DNA of 64,000 bases from Alviniconcha marisindica (GCA_018857735.1 JABMCL010000660.1:601001-665000), one strand, 5' to 3'; shown: positions 50,155-62,318, counted from the first letter of the stretch. Translations and numbers: made by a program. Notes: generated by a model not told the origin, from the letters alone.

Positions 50155-50262
50155 CCGCGTCCACTTTCGCCGTATCGCTCTTCATCAAGTGGTCACTTTC
50201 GCCGCGTCCACTTTCATCGTATCGCGCTTCATCAAATGGTGACTTTCGCCGCGTCCACTTTC
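50155..50262. repeat. 47-bp direct repeat (CCGCGTCCACTTTC)
   Basis: Units begin at 50,155, 50,202 and 50,249 (exactly 47 bp), containing TCTTCATCAAGTGGT.ACTTTCG. The third copy runs into the foldback. Confidence 0.9.
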
Positions 50263-50342
50263 TGGCGCGGGCGAAAGTCACCACTTGATGAAGAGCGATA
50301 GGGCTATCGCTCTTCATCAAGTGGTGACTTTCGCCCGCGCCA
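50263..50342. repeat. Perfect 39-bp inverted repeat with 2-nt spacer (foldback)
   Basis: The arm at 50,263-50,301 (starting TGGCGCGGGCGAAAGTC) is the exact complement of 50,304-50,342, with GG between. The arms are made of the same sequence as the adjacent direct repeats. Confidence 0.95.
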
Positions 50343-50824
50343 TAATTTCACCGAGGGGGACGAGTTTTTCCGGGGAAACTATTTTCTGCCGGTTCTCAAT
50401 ACGGCAAGAAATCCGAGCTTGTAAAGACGCCATCGAGACTGTGTCGCGTTCAGAACGTGTTCTGATAGATTAAAGACATCGATTTGATTTTTTGAGTGAA
50501 CTTGAAGGCGGTTCAACATGAGATTGAATCCGGGTTAAAACTTGCAAAATGACGAACTGGACTTTCGGCAATAGTTGCTGAAGCCGCCTCGTTATGTATT
50601 TCTGCTGGGGGTGGGGGTGGTGGGGGGGGGGGGGGGGGGGACGGCGCCGCTGACACCATGTTCTACAGCGGACACTCGTCCTGACCCTACATGTACTCCA
50701 GACGGGACAGCCTCTGGTTTGCTGCCCACCTCTTCACGCTGGGCTGAACCCGTGAAGTGACACCTTACAGCTGATGACTGCGGGGCCAGCAGCTTCCCCT
50801 CTTTGTTGTGCGCTGCATGTCTGC

Positions 50825-50880
50825 CTAAGTAAACATGGTGCTTAACGTCCACAGAAACCATAAGGCTTATTAGGGACGGG
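50825..50880 (+). mobile_element. SINE-like family B, short fragment
   Basis: CTTAACGTCCACAGAAACCA followed by TAAGGCTTATTAGGGACGG, a fragment matching the family core, running into a poly-G block. Confidence 0.6.
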
Positions 50881-51369
50881 GAGGAGGGGGGTGGGGGAGA
50901 GGGGGTACGGGGGGGGGGGGGGGGGGGGGGGGGCGGGAGGGAGAGAGCGAGACATGTCTGCCCACAGGGATTCATCCTTAGTACTCTCGTTAGACCGTGA
51001 AACACCTGCACTTGGTCGTGCTATAGGTATTTTCGACAGCGCAAAACTGGTGCAGTCTTTCATGTACCGCAAGGCTGAGGTTCGATGTCGCATCTCTCTC
51101 TCTCTCTCTCCCCCTCCCTCTTTAACCATCTCTACCCTACCCGCTCATAGTTTGTATATTTCCTCCCTCATGTTGTGTTGTAGCATAGAAATGCATGTCA
51201 GGTTGTCATTGTTGCACATGCCTTGGGCTGCTAGTTTTGTTGATAAATTAGAACGCAATAAAAGGGGGGAAAATCCATTGTTATTATATCAGCACAAGAA
51301 CAGAAATAGGTTCTTCGTCACTGTTGCATTTATTGACAGGGAATGAAGTGAACATATCAGAAAACCCGC

Positions 51370-52240
51370 GAGAGCTTTTACCCCTGGCAGACAGAGAGAC
51401 GCGAGAGGTTTTACCCCTGGCAGACAGAGAGACGCGAGAGGTTTTACCCCTGGCAGAAAGAGAGACGGGAGAGGTTTTACGCCTGGCAGAAAGAGAGACG
51501 TGAGAGGTTTTACCCCTGGCAGACAGAGAGACGCGAGAGGTTTTACCCCTGGCAGAAAGAGAGACGTGATGTTTTACCCCTGGCAGAGAGAGACGTGAGA
51601 GGTTTTACCCCTGGCAGAAAGAGAGACGGGAGAGGTTTTACCCCTGGTAGAAAGAGAGACGGGAGAGGTTTTACCCCTGACAGAAAGAGAGACGTGAGAG
51701 GTTTTACCCCTGGCAGAAAGAGAGACGTGAGAGGTTTTACCCCTGGCAGAAAGAGAGACGTGAGGTTTTACCCCTGGCAGAAAGAGAGACGTGAGGTTTT
51801 AACCCTGGCAGAAAGAGAGACGTGAGAGGTTTTACCCCTGGCAGAAAGAGTGACGTGAGGTTTTACCCCTGGACGTGAGGTTTTACCCCTGGCAGAAAGA
51901 AAGACGTGAGAGGTTTTACACCTGGCAGAAAGAGAGACGTGAGGTTTTACCCCTGGCAGAAAGAGAGACGTGAGAGGTTTTACCCCTGGCAGAAAGAGAG
52001 ACGTGAGAAGTTTTAACCCTGGCAGAAAGAGAGACGGGAGAGGTTTTACCCCTGGCAGAAAGAGAGACGTGAGAAGTTTTACCCCTGGCAGAAAGAGAGA
52101 CGGGAGAGGTTTTACCCCTGGCAGAAAGAGAGACGGGAGAGGTTTTACCCCTGGCAGAAAGAGAGACGGGAGAGGTTTTACCCCTGGCAGAAAGAGAGAC
52201 GTGAGAGGTTTTACCCCTGGCAGAAAGAGAGACGTGAGAA
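51370..52240 (-). repeat. 33-bp minisatellite, about 27 units, abutting the TM exon donor
   Basis: GAGAGGTTTTACCCCTGGCA then GAAAGAGAGACGT/G recurs about 27 times (27-33 bp units). In the transcript each reads CTCTCTTTCTGCCAG/GGGTAAAACC: pyrimidine tract, CAG, then a GT donor-like motif. Its exon-side end is about 8 nt from the 52,248 donor. The array has no unique spacers. Confidence 0.95.
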
Positions 52241-52247
52241 ACGATAC

Positions 52248-52403
52248 CTTGTCCATTGTCCATGTCAAAGACACCTTGGTCCCGCGCGTTCTTCCGTCGC
52301 AGCAGCACGATGACCGGGATGACGATGATGATGATGACGGCCACCGCCACACACAGGCCCACGTACAGCGGGATGTTGTCGTCCTCTTCCGCGCGACTGG
52401 CTG
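52248..52403 (-). CDS. UNC5: UNC5 transmembrane exon
   Basis: The exon encodes an acidic ectodomain stalk (AEEDDN), a hydrophobic span of about 23 residues starting at LYVGLCVAVAV, a stop-transfer RRK, and a short cytoplasmic segment ending DMDNGQ. The LYVGL..AVAV pattern is typical of UNC5 transmembrane exons. It is 156 nt, phase 1-1, with acceptor gttttCAG and donor GTATCG. The acceptor is a NAGNAG (CAGCAG), so splicing could include or omit one Ala. Both flanks are repetitive: degenerate copies of the acceptor region recur upstream (52,503-52,820), and a 33-bp minisatellite starts about 8 nt into the downstream intron. The exon frame stays open into that minisatellite if the intron is retained. 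Confidence 0.93.
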
Positions 52404-52825
52404 CTGAAAACAAGCAGCCATCTCTTTACCGTGATTTAACACAACCATCTTCTTATCGCGATCTAACACAAACCATCTCTTTGCCATGAATCAGCACCAC
52501 TGCTGCTGAACACGAGCAGCAATTTCTTTACATTTTCTTACATTGTTTTTATCACAATCATCTTCTTACCGTGATTTGACTCAAACGATCTCTTTGCCAT
52601 GTGGCTACTGAACTAAAGCAGCAATTTCTTTACTGTGATTTAACACAACCATCTTCTTACAGCGATTTAACACAACCATCTTCTTACCGTGATTTAAGAT
52701 AGCCATCTCTTTACCGTGTTTTAACACAACTGGCTGCTGAAAACAAGCACCTATCTCTTTACCGCGATGTAACACAACCATCTCGTTAGAGCGAATTAAC
52801 ACCACTGGCTGCTGAAAACAAGCTT
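52401..52825 (-). repeat. Acceptor-containing repeat upstream of TM exon, five copies
   Basis: CTGCTGAAAACAAGC-like cores start at 52,401 (the real acceptor), 52,503, 52,605, 52,734 and 52,809. ATCTCTTTACCGTGATTTAAC segments recur between them. In the transcript each core reads GCTTGTTTTCAGCAG. Confidence 0.85.
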
Positions 52826-53160
52826 TAATTTGAAAGTACTGTTCGAGATTCACACTCCTATGAATGTCTAATGCTTTAATTTGAAAGTACTGTTCGAGAT
52901 TCACACTCCTATGAATGTCTAATGCTTTAATTTGAAAGTACTGTTCGAGATTCACACTCCTATGAATGTTTTTTTTAAAATTTGGCCCCCCTTTAATTTT
53001 GAAAAGTACTGTTCGAGATTCACACTCCTATGAATGTCTAATGCTTTAATTTTAAAGTACTGTTCGAGATTCACACTCCTATGAATGTCTAATGCTTTAA
53101 TTTGAAAGTACTGTTCGAGATTCACACTTCTAGGAATGTCTTATGCTTTAATTTCAAGAC
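52824..53160. repeat. 51-bp tandem array, seven units
   Basis: TTTAATTTGAAAGTACTGTT then CGAGATTCACACTCCTATG, starting at 52,824, 52,875, 52,926, 52,992, 53,045, 53,096 and 53,146 (diverged). The first three are identical or nearly so. Confidence 0.93.
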
Positions 53161-54124
53161 ACTGTTCTTGGTTCACCTGCCCCAAAACTGACAACGATAA
53201 AGACTCTTAATTATTGCAGGAGCGCAATCAGATGCTCTGCATAACACAAACAAATAATGCAAAACACACCGGAAGAAACGCCTACATCACAACTAAATAT
53301 AAGCTGGGATTTCACATCATGCCAGTATTACGTGTGACCCTTTTGCAGAGCATATTGATTTAGGATGCACTCCTTGAATAATGCCACAAAAACAACTAGC
53401 ATTGTTACATAAGCAGCGCCATGCTGTTAATAACCAAAAGGATCCACGATCTTCCGTGTGAGTGTCACCCCAACGCTTGCCATTGCTCGCGAGTCAGTCA
53501 AATTACCTGCAGCAGTTTTGTGATTAAATTATTCAAGCTTAAAACCAAAAAAACGAGGGGGTTGGATATACTGGTAGTTTGTTAGCTGTCAAATCACAGA
53601 CCCAAAACATAAAGTGCAAACCCATGCAATGATTAGTATGTATATGTAAGTATTCGTTATGGGTGACCACAAAGAAAAGCTGGCTGGCTTTCATTGACAT
53701 CATCACGCACGTCCTGGTGAAACGTAATGACCCGGACGTCACAAACGATGATCGTGCCGACTCCACGAGAAAACACGTCAAGACAGATTACAGTTTGATT
53801 CAACTTCAAAGCATGCCATTAACAAGGTTAAGCAATCAGCAGTATCCACACGTTGATTTTATCCAACGGTCGCTGGAATATCAACTCGACACCATCGGGT
53901 CCCAGACGTGCAATCACCCAGCTATGTCATCACGGTGGAAACCACGCACAACCACAGTCGCCATAGCAACCGAGACTCCTTAGTGCGTTAACGTTACACA
54001 ATGCAGATCAGCCAGCTGCCAGCTTAGGCTTTGAACGTCTACAGGGACGGAATAGTAAACAGAAATAGCATTTTAGGAAAATGAGCTTTAAAAATGTTAG
54101 AGTAACAAACAGAAGCAAAAAACT

Positions 54125-54340
<216 letters not shown>

Positions 54341-54787
54341 ACCAATTTGCTTGCACATTCTCCCATGATCTCGACAAGTATATTGTCACACGGTTCTTTT
54401 CGTGCGTGCCAGTGTTAATGTGGAACATTAAAACGGCGGTCGGATTAGCCAGGTAAGTGGGAAACTGATCTATATGGAAATGAGGCAGCCTCTGCGTGCA
54501 TCAGTTCAAGATATTTTTCGTTTCTGATGGCGCATCTGGGAAGATTCACCATGTGTTTGGTCAGCAAGAAAATAGTACACTGATTCTTTTGAAACTCTGC
54601 ACATCACCAGGCATAATATTACCTACTGGTGGAGTTACTGTGCATTTTATTTACTACCATGCGAGATGAAAGTTACCGCAGGCGATTCGGGACTTTGTCG
54701 TGTTTGTGTGGCGTCTTTCGAGCGCTAACCGTTATTCTCTTGATAATGATATAATGATTTCATTTAAGAACAATTTGGGGAGGGGGA

Positions 54788-54826
54788 AGGGGGGGTTGGG
54801 GGGGGGGGGGGGGGGGGGGGGGGGGT

Positions 54827-54856
<30 letters not shown>
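54788..54856. repeat. Very long interrupted poly-G
   Basis: About 69 nt almost all G on plus, broken by TT and a single T. Confidence 0.92.
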
Positions 54857-54859
<3 letters not shown>

Positions 54860-55709
54860 TAACTTGTTTGGGTTTTTCTCTGAAGGTTCCTTTTAACCAT
54901 CATGAGGTCAACAACACTAATGTCCTCACATCAGAGAACAATTTGCGATTGATCGTAATTTAGCAGTCTAAACAATGGCTAGTGTATTGTTTCGTGGGCT
55001 TTGTTGAAGGCAAATATCTCTACACAGAGACAATAAAGCTGTATTGTACTGTTTGCGGGATAATGATATTTAAGGGTTAAAACCAGTCATTTCTACGAAA
55101 GAAAAAGAAAAAGAAAAGAATGCACAAACCGGCAAAAGGGTTTAACAAATGCCTCCATTTTTTGTTCTTTTATGTGTCACTATTTCGTTTAGTGTTTTTT
55201 CTTTCAGTGTTCACCTCTCATCGTGTCTGAGGTAGAGAAGGTGATAAGCACCAGCTGGTAACGTGTGCAGCAGCATTGCTGACGTGCAATCAGAAAGATC
55301 AGGGGAAAAAAGATGCAAGGACTATCGCTGATATCTACCCTCTTGCTTCTGTTCTCAACACAGCAGAGCCGCTGAAATTCGCACATTCGCAACCATAGGG
55401 CTTGTACATGACTCAAACCATCGTGGTTTATCATGATCTTTGGGAAACGGGCGTCACTGTGCAAATGCAAAACTATCTCCAGCCTTTTGACTCATGTAAA
55501 GCATTTATGGAATCACTTTTAAAAACAGTGAGAGGATTGATTCTTACTGTGACTGTGTTGTTACAGTTTCCCAACATCAAGCAATTGCGCTGCAGTAACC
55601 TACTTCTGATATTAACTCAGCCCCCTCTCTCTTGTGTGTTTCAAAATTTGCATTTTTCACAATGTGTGTGTTTGTGTGTGTGTTTGCGTGCGTGCGTGTG
55701 CTTGCGTGC

Positions 55710-55798
<89 letters not shown>

Positions 55799-56460
55799 CC
55801 TGCGTGCGTACTTGTGCGTACGCGTACGTTTCTAACAACACTGAAACCCTCGGGATACTTGCCAAACGCAAGTGGAAAACATGCAGCTCTACAATGCATT
55901 AAAAACAATCAAAATAAATCAAAATGGACTTTGGAAACGAGCGGGTTTGTACAGCCGAAGGGGAGGGAGGAGGTGCTCCTCCTGCAGACGTCTGTGCACC
56001 GCCCGAGCGTGCCAGAGTCCAGGAGATGATCCACGGTTGTGTGGAGGAGATCAGGCCCGTGAGGCAGATCGCTGTGGCTGATAGCTGGTGACTGACTGCT
56101 CACTCGGCTCCGTGGCACGAAAGCCGTCATCAGCGCAACTGTTAGTTCAACTTTCTGCCAACCTAACATCTGCTCTACAATTTCTTCTCTTCCGCCTAGC
56201 CGTGGTTTTTTTCCCCTCTTCTTTTTCTTCTGCTGACTGAGAAAATCGGGGCAAATGTTATCCTAACAAATTTACGACACACTTAGTTGTGGAGTTCCGA
56301 GGTGAACGCCCATTTCGCGATTCGTATCTGAAAGCGCCCTTTTCGCCGATAAAGAACTGACATTCCATGCGGTCCATTTCATGCATAACATGATTAGTAT
56401 TCATAATTGTGTTTTGTTGAATGAATAGAACAATATTCAGAATGAACATGCATGTATAAA

Positions 56461-56518
<58 letters not shown>

Positions 56519-56799
56519 GCTAATAATAAATAATATAAAGGGGGGGGCGGATTCGCTGTTGTAGATTTTAACATATTCATCAAGTTTGAACACGCAAACA
56601 AAATACAGGCTATTTTGAGTCACGCAACAAAATAAAAGTAATATAAACAATGCCCAGCAAAACAAAACAGAAAGCTGAGGACAACAAAAAATTTACACTG
56701 TTGTTGTTGGCTGAATACAGGCAGCACCGGATACAATACGTTTCACATAACAGCAGATTCAAGCATACACTCGCAAAGTGCACTGAATGCAGCGGACAT

Positions 56800-56877
<78 letters not shown>

Positions 56878-56929
56878 GGGGGGTGGGGGTCCATGCTAAA
56901 TTTTCTGTGCCAGCCATGTGAATTCAAGG

Positions 56930-57690
56930 CATGCTCAGTTCCCTGTAACAGCCATGGTGAGAAACATGCCTAATTCTCTCAGTGATGGCAAATGGAAAAC
57001 TGGAAGGCATTCTCAGTTCTTTGTGACAGCTCTGGTGAAAAACATGCCGAATTCTCAGTGACGGCTATGGGAGAACTGGAAGGCATGCTCAGTTCCTTGT
57101 GACAGCCACGAGGGAAGTCATGCTCAATTCCCTGTGACGATTAATGGGCGGAGTGAATGGGGGTGGGTAGGGGAGACATGCTCAATTCCCTGTAACGGTC
57201 ATGGGGAAAGACGTGTCCAATTCCAAGTAAAGGCTGCGGAGGAAGACATACTCAATTCTAAGTCACGGCCACGGGAAACCGGGAAGACATGCTCTATTCC
57301 CTGCGGTGGCCAAGGGGAAGACATGCCCAATTCCCTGTGTTGGCCAAAAGGAAGACATGCTCAATTCCCTGTGATAGCCAAGAGGAAGACATGCTCAATT
57401 CCCTGTGATGGCCAAGAGGAAGACATGCTCAATTCCCTGTGATGGCCAAGAGGAAGACATGCTCAATTCCCTGTGATGGCCAAAGGGAAGACATGCTCAA
57501 TTCCATGTGGTGGTCAAAAGGAAGGCATGCTCTACTCCCTGCGATGGCCAAGGGGAAGACATGCTCAATTCCCTGCGATGGCCAAGAGGAAGACATGCTC
57601 AATTCCATGTGGTGGTCACTGAGGGAAACATTCTCAACACCCCGTGACCCACGGGGAAAGATTGGTCAATTCCCGTGACGGCCATTCACC
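56930..57690. repeat. 34-bp minisatellite, about 21 units
   Basis: GACATGCTCAATTCCCTGTG then ATGGCCAAGAGGAA; the units from 57,327 to 57,600 are regularly 34 bp apart and near-identical, while those before 57,250 are diverged and of uneven length. Confidence 0.93.
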
Positions 57691-58156
57691 TTCGGCCACG
57701 CAATCAATCTATCTCAGTTTTCACAAGTCACGTTTTCACAAACAGGATCATCACGCCCGCCGATCAGGCAGTCAGTGGATGCAGTGCTGTGGCTCATTCA
57801 CTTGCGGGCAGGACACTAAGACTAATTAATTCGTGTAACATCAACAGTGAAACAAACGTGGGGTAATGAATTTTTTCTACTGGTGGTCATACGCAGGTGA
57901 TATCATCATCTGGCTGAAGCAAGATATGCAGTATCTGAGCCGAGTCAGCTTGAAAAAAGATTAGGCAAGCTACAGTGTCACACTAGCATAGGAAACAGCT
58001 GGCAACACTACGGCTGTACAAAGAGCATCACCCAGCACCCCGTTGAAAGCAACTGAAGCAAAAGACTGAAATAAGTATACAGACTGATTTCGCTGCAGTA
58101 CAACAGACTAATTGGACAAAAACAGAATAGTTTCGTATAACAAAATCCAAACTAAC

Positions 58157-58198
58157 CTTTCTCTGACATCGTCACTTCAGGTTTCATAGATTGGGATT
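58157..58198 (-). CDS. UNC5: Candidate UNC5 cassette micro-exon B (ectodomain stalk)
   Basis: This 42-nt segment has a strong acceptor (ccttttttCAG) and a GTTAGT donor on the minus strand. Only one frame is open across it, phase 1: it reads SQSMKPEVTMSEK between two split codons, while the other two frames hit stops. It leaves phase 1, so it can be included or skipped without shifting the frame of the transmembrane exon, where the junction forms a GCA (Ala) codon. The residues are polar and charged, as expected for a juxtamembrane stalk just outside the membrane. No family motif confirms it. The best alternative is a chance pair of splice-like signals. Confidence 0.52.
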
Positions 58199-58826
58199 CT
58201 GAAAAAAGGTGCAGTTGGTATAAACTGAATTATTTGGGAAACGAAATTCACAAAAGCATTTAAAAAAATGTTGTTGTTTTTAAACCCAGGGAGATCAAAG
58301 GACAAATATCACTACTCTTTTTAACCTTTTCCATTAAACACAGGATGGACAGGTGATTAGCATCCAGCACTCTCCTCACTTTCTCCATATTTCTTTCTGT
58401 CGTGTGTCTGTACGGACAATCAGAACTGAACAAATGATACAGATTTCTTTCTCGGACATGCTTCTCTCCTGAATACAGATATATATATTTCCGTGCAGCA
58501 TGCGCATAATCAAATACGTTTTATTCTAAATTCACATGCAAGAACTTGTGATAAAACTTTCACATCTCGCTTGAAGAAGAACAAATCCATTCAAAAATGT
58601 GGTACAAAAAGTTCTAATGGAAACATTATTTGGTTTTCCGAGTAGCATGCACGAATAGTTCCAGTTCCCAGTCTGTGATCAAATGTGAAAGATGCATATA
58701 GCACCATCGGCTACACAGGACTGGTTTACAATGTTGAATTTGGTTCACTCTGCTACTACGTCTTTTTGGTGTTGTTCTAATTGGGCTGCAGGCAAAGAAA
58801 CAAATCCCGAGCAGTTCTCTTCTTAC

Positions 58827-58883
58827 CCTCATTTTCTTTCCTATCTTTAGCAGCAGGGATCTTTGGAGTAAGGTCTCTGCGTT
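58827..58883 (-). CDS. UNC5: Candidate UNC5 cassette micro-exon A (ectodomain stalk)
   Basis: This is a 57-nt open segment between an AG acceptor (ttgaaattgCAG) and a strong donor (GTAAGA) on the minus strand. Read in phase 1 it gives about 18 charged residues beginning RRDLTPK and ending DRKENE, and it leaves phase 1, matching the phase 1-1 exons downstream. Joined to the next candidate exon it creates a Glu codon. The acceptor's pyrimidine tract is weak, and one other frame is also open. In vertebrate UNC5 genes a small alternatively spliced exon lies between the TSP1 modules and the membrane; this could be an analogue. That role is inferred from position, phase and splice signals only, with no sequence homology. 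Confidence 0.4.
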
Positions 58884-61800
58884 CTGCAATTTCAAATGTC
58901 ACGTCGTTGATGGAGCAAAGCAGAAACGATTGGACAAAACCCTAACAGGTTCTGCCAATCTGTCCAATCAAATTCCAGAACATCATCAACAACCTAATAG
59001 GGAGTAAAAAAAAAAAAAAAAAGCAACCCAAAATCGAAAGACCCCCCCTCCCCCTTCCCCCGCCCCATTTTCAAAAGACCTGGGGAGTGGGGTGGGGGCA
59101 CACAACTATAATCATTTCCTCACCACTCCCCTAATTTTTCGTTTTCGTTTTCCCCCCAAAGGGATAAATGGCATCAACAGTAAATATCATCAGGAAAGAC
59201 AGCGGAAGAATGAGGCGATTACTCCTTCAGTTTCTGACTCCCCGAAAGAGAAAAAGACCCAACGTGACTTCATTAAGAGCCATTGTCCAAATGCAAATAG
59301 TGGGTTTGCAGATAACGGGGGCTAAAACAAAGACTAATGAGTTTTCCCCTAATCCCAAGAGGTGTCGTGACTAAGGCGACTTCATCAGGAAAGAAGCAGA
59401 AAAGATGCACAACTGCCAGGTCTAATTACAGAAATGAAGAGTGAAGGTGTCGAGGGAAGCGAGGGCCCCCGCCCAAACCCCCTCCCCCCGGACCCAAAGC
59501 GCTGGGAAGACATCGGTCCCTGAGCTCGTCATTAGACGCTGCGCTGAAAAGCTTCACACCCCCTGTCCTCCACTCTTTTCCCAATTAGTGCTGGACACGC
59601 TTCCAGAAAAAAAGTCAACGCCGACACGCTGTCGCACCAGGAGAAGTCCTACACTCTCGGCGTGGAGCTCATCCCGGAATTTGGTCTTGTTTCTCTGTTA
59701 GTGGTGTCGGTTCTGACTCGACCCAGTCACCATCAACGATCTGACAGTGACCCTGGGGATGACAGTAACCCACATTTCCTTTTCACACCCTCGTCCTGAT
59801 CACGGTTATCAAGTATAGCACTGACGCCAGCCAGTCTGTCTCTGTTTTTTCCCATTTTTTTCTTTCTGTCTCTCTCTGTCTGCCTGCCCCCCCCCCCCCC
59901 CCCCTCTCTCATTACTGGAACTGATCAACGATTAATATTGTTACCCGGAATACAAAATAGCTGCACACCGATGCTGATGGACTGTCTCTCGAGCGATAAA
60001 AACTGAGGTCCCATAAAAAATAATAATTATATATATAAAAAAAGGGGGGGGGGGGGGGGGAGGAGGAGGGGAAAGCAGGAAAAAAGCCTCCGTTTTCACC
60101 AAAAGCTTGAATTTACGACGAGATTTATTTGCTTACCCTCTCTAAAATATTATTATTATTATTTTATTTATTTCTTGCGGGGGGGGGGGGGGGGGGGGGT
60201 GCAATTTTATATGTTTATCACAATTTTGTAAAGGTGTGCTGCAGTACGATGCGAAAACAAAAACAACAACTACCAACAAACAAACAAATAAACACTATCA
60301 CTCCTGTCTGATGAACTTCTTCAAGAAAACCACACCTTAGAGGCAGGAAGAGGCCTTCAACGCAACTGCAAGTGATGGTGGTGATTGCAATGAATGCCCA
60401 CCTGTCCACTCCAGGACGTCCTAGCATAGATACAAGAAAGTCTAACGGGTCTTATCTTCCAAACATCTTAAGACGTCCAAGTGGACCCAGGTTTGATTGA
60501 TGACCCCTTGTATCGACTAGTATACAAACTGCCCAGCAGGGAGGGCGTAGGTGGTGGGGGTCTTGGCGGAGAAGGCTGCAGTGGTCAAGAGAGGGCCTCT
60601 GACTGCCTGTGATGACACTCGGTCATGTAATGTGAATTAACGTCCATTACACCGCCGCTGGACAAACACGCGCCCCCTCTCGTCCATCCATCAACCACTA
60701 CCAACTGACAACACACGCGAACGCAGGTGAGTGCGAGGGGCAATCATCCACTTGGTCCGTGTGTGTGCTCTCCCCTCCCGGGTGACACAGGCCTCGTAAC
60801 GAGTGCTTGTTTCTCGCTGTTTGTCCTCCCCGCTGGAAAACCCCCATGAATCATCAACCACCCCATGATGGTGTTTGGCTTTCACTCACACCGGGCAGGT
60901 GAGAGGGAAGGTATTTGCCGGTCAAATCGAAGCTGTCCTGATGGCTTCGATTTGGGCTGGGCATACCACCGAAGAGATGGGGTCGGTGGATCTAACAAAC
61001 AGCAGGCTCCTTTGCCGCTTTATCCAATTATTCAGACTAGTACAGGAAAGAAAAACCCTGACATTTCTGTGAAATAACAATAATTCGTGTACAACGGCCC
61101 ACAATGCCTACCAACCGTATAATACATTATAACAAAAATGGATCAGAAAACACTGATAAAATTATTATATTTAAAATGTAGTAAACAGATAAAAAATCTC
61201 TGCTGCTTTTAATACTAATAACACAACATGAAAAGAAGTCTCCACAGAATATTACAAAAGTTGGTTAAATTGAGTTTACATGATATACTAAAACAATCAA
61301 CAGAAAATAATACAAACCCAGAATCAGCTCTTACAATGTTCAGACAGGTTAATTTGACAATAAAGAAAGAAAGAAAATAAAAGAAGAAAAAACCCACTAC
61401 GCTATAACAACGAAGACAGAAATTGAGAAGTTACAAATAAAGCTTAAAAAATTCTCAGCTGAGTCAGAAAAACCATTTGTTCTCTTCTCGAGTTTGCTGG
61501 TAGTTAGGTTAAGGAATACATAGACAAGATGAAAGAAAAATATATTAAAAAAACCTCCACCACATTCATTACATTATACTTCTGGGAAACGACCCACTTC
61601 CTTTACTTTGGAGGCTGGTCCTCCATCTTAAAAAAAAAAGAAAAAAAGAAAAGAAAAAAAGACTGGTGTAAACAAATCGTGATGAATGTATACGTTAGTC
61701 CTCTTTTGCCAACCGTAACTGAGTTAACATTGTTCTAAATGACAGCTTTTTTGCGGGCAGCAGTGAGAACCTTTTTTCCATTTCTCTTACATGGCCCGGA

Positions 61801-61989
61801 AAGATGGATGCCTTTTGTAACCCGGCCAAGCCTGTTCAGGGAAACGGCCGGGGATACGAGCCAACATGTTGTTATGGAGCCTGGCGCGCAAGTGTTATGT
61901 CAAGAAGGTGTGAGAATCGTTTCCGATGACTACCACCGTAGCCACAGAAATATGCAAAAACAGTTAGGCGTGTCAACAACCTGAATTTT

Positions 61990-62318
61990 CCCTGATATTC
62001 GCTGATGTAATTAAAGCCGCATTTTCTACGCTTTATTTACGATATGGTCCTGCTTACCTCTCTGAACTGCTGCATGTCTACACCCCATCTCGTACACTAC
62101 GCTCTTCTTCTGACACCCGCATGCTGGAAATCCAACAATACAAACGCAAGACTCATGGCTTCCGCCTTTCTCTTGCTTTGGACCCCACATTTGGAATTCA
62201 CTCCCACAAGACCTTAGACACTGCTCAACCTTGTCATCTTTAAAGCCAAACTGAAAACCTTCCTCTTCTCACAGTATTTCCATCCTAACTAATATCAGTA
62301 CCCAGTTTCTGCTACAGT

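Noticed and set aside
51370..52240. CRISPR-like regular 33-bp array
   Set aside because: The units abut with no unique spacers, the DNA is a eukaryotic intron, and there are no cas genes. It is a minisatellite.
55915..56090. GC-rich open stretch on plus (ends near GATAGCTGG)
   Set aside because: No homology recognised, no clear splice sites, and it is antisense to UNC5. A decayed element is possible but unsupported.
59441..59701. 86-aa plus-strand frame near 59.5 kb
   Set aside because: Pro/Ser/Arg-rich low-complexity translation with no recognisable domain; neither strand shows the Trp/Cys pattern of a TSP1 exon.
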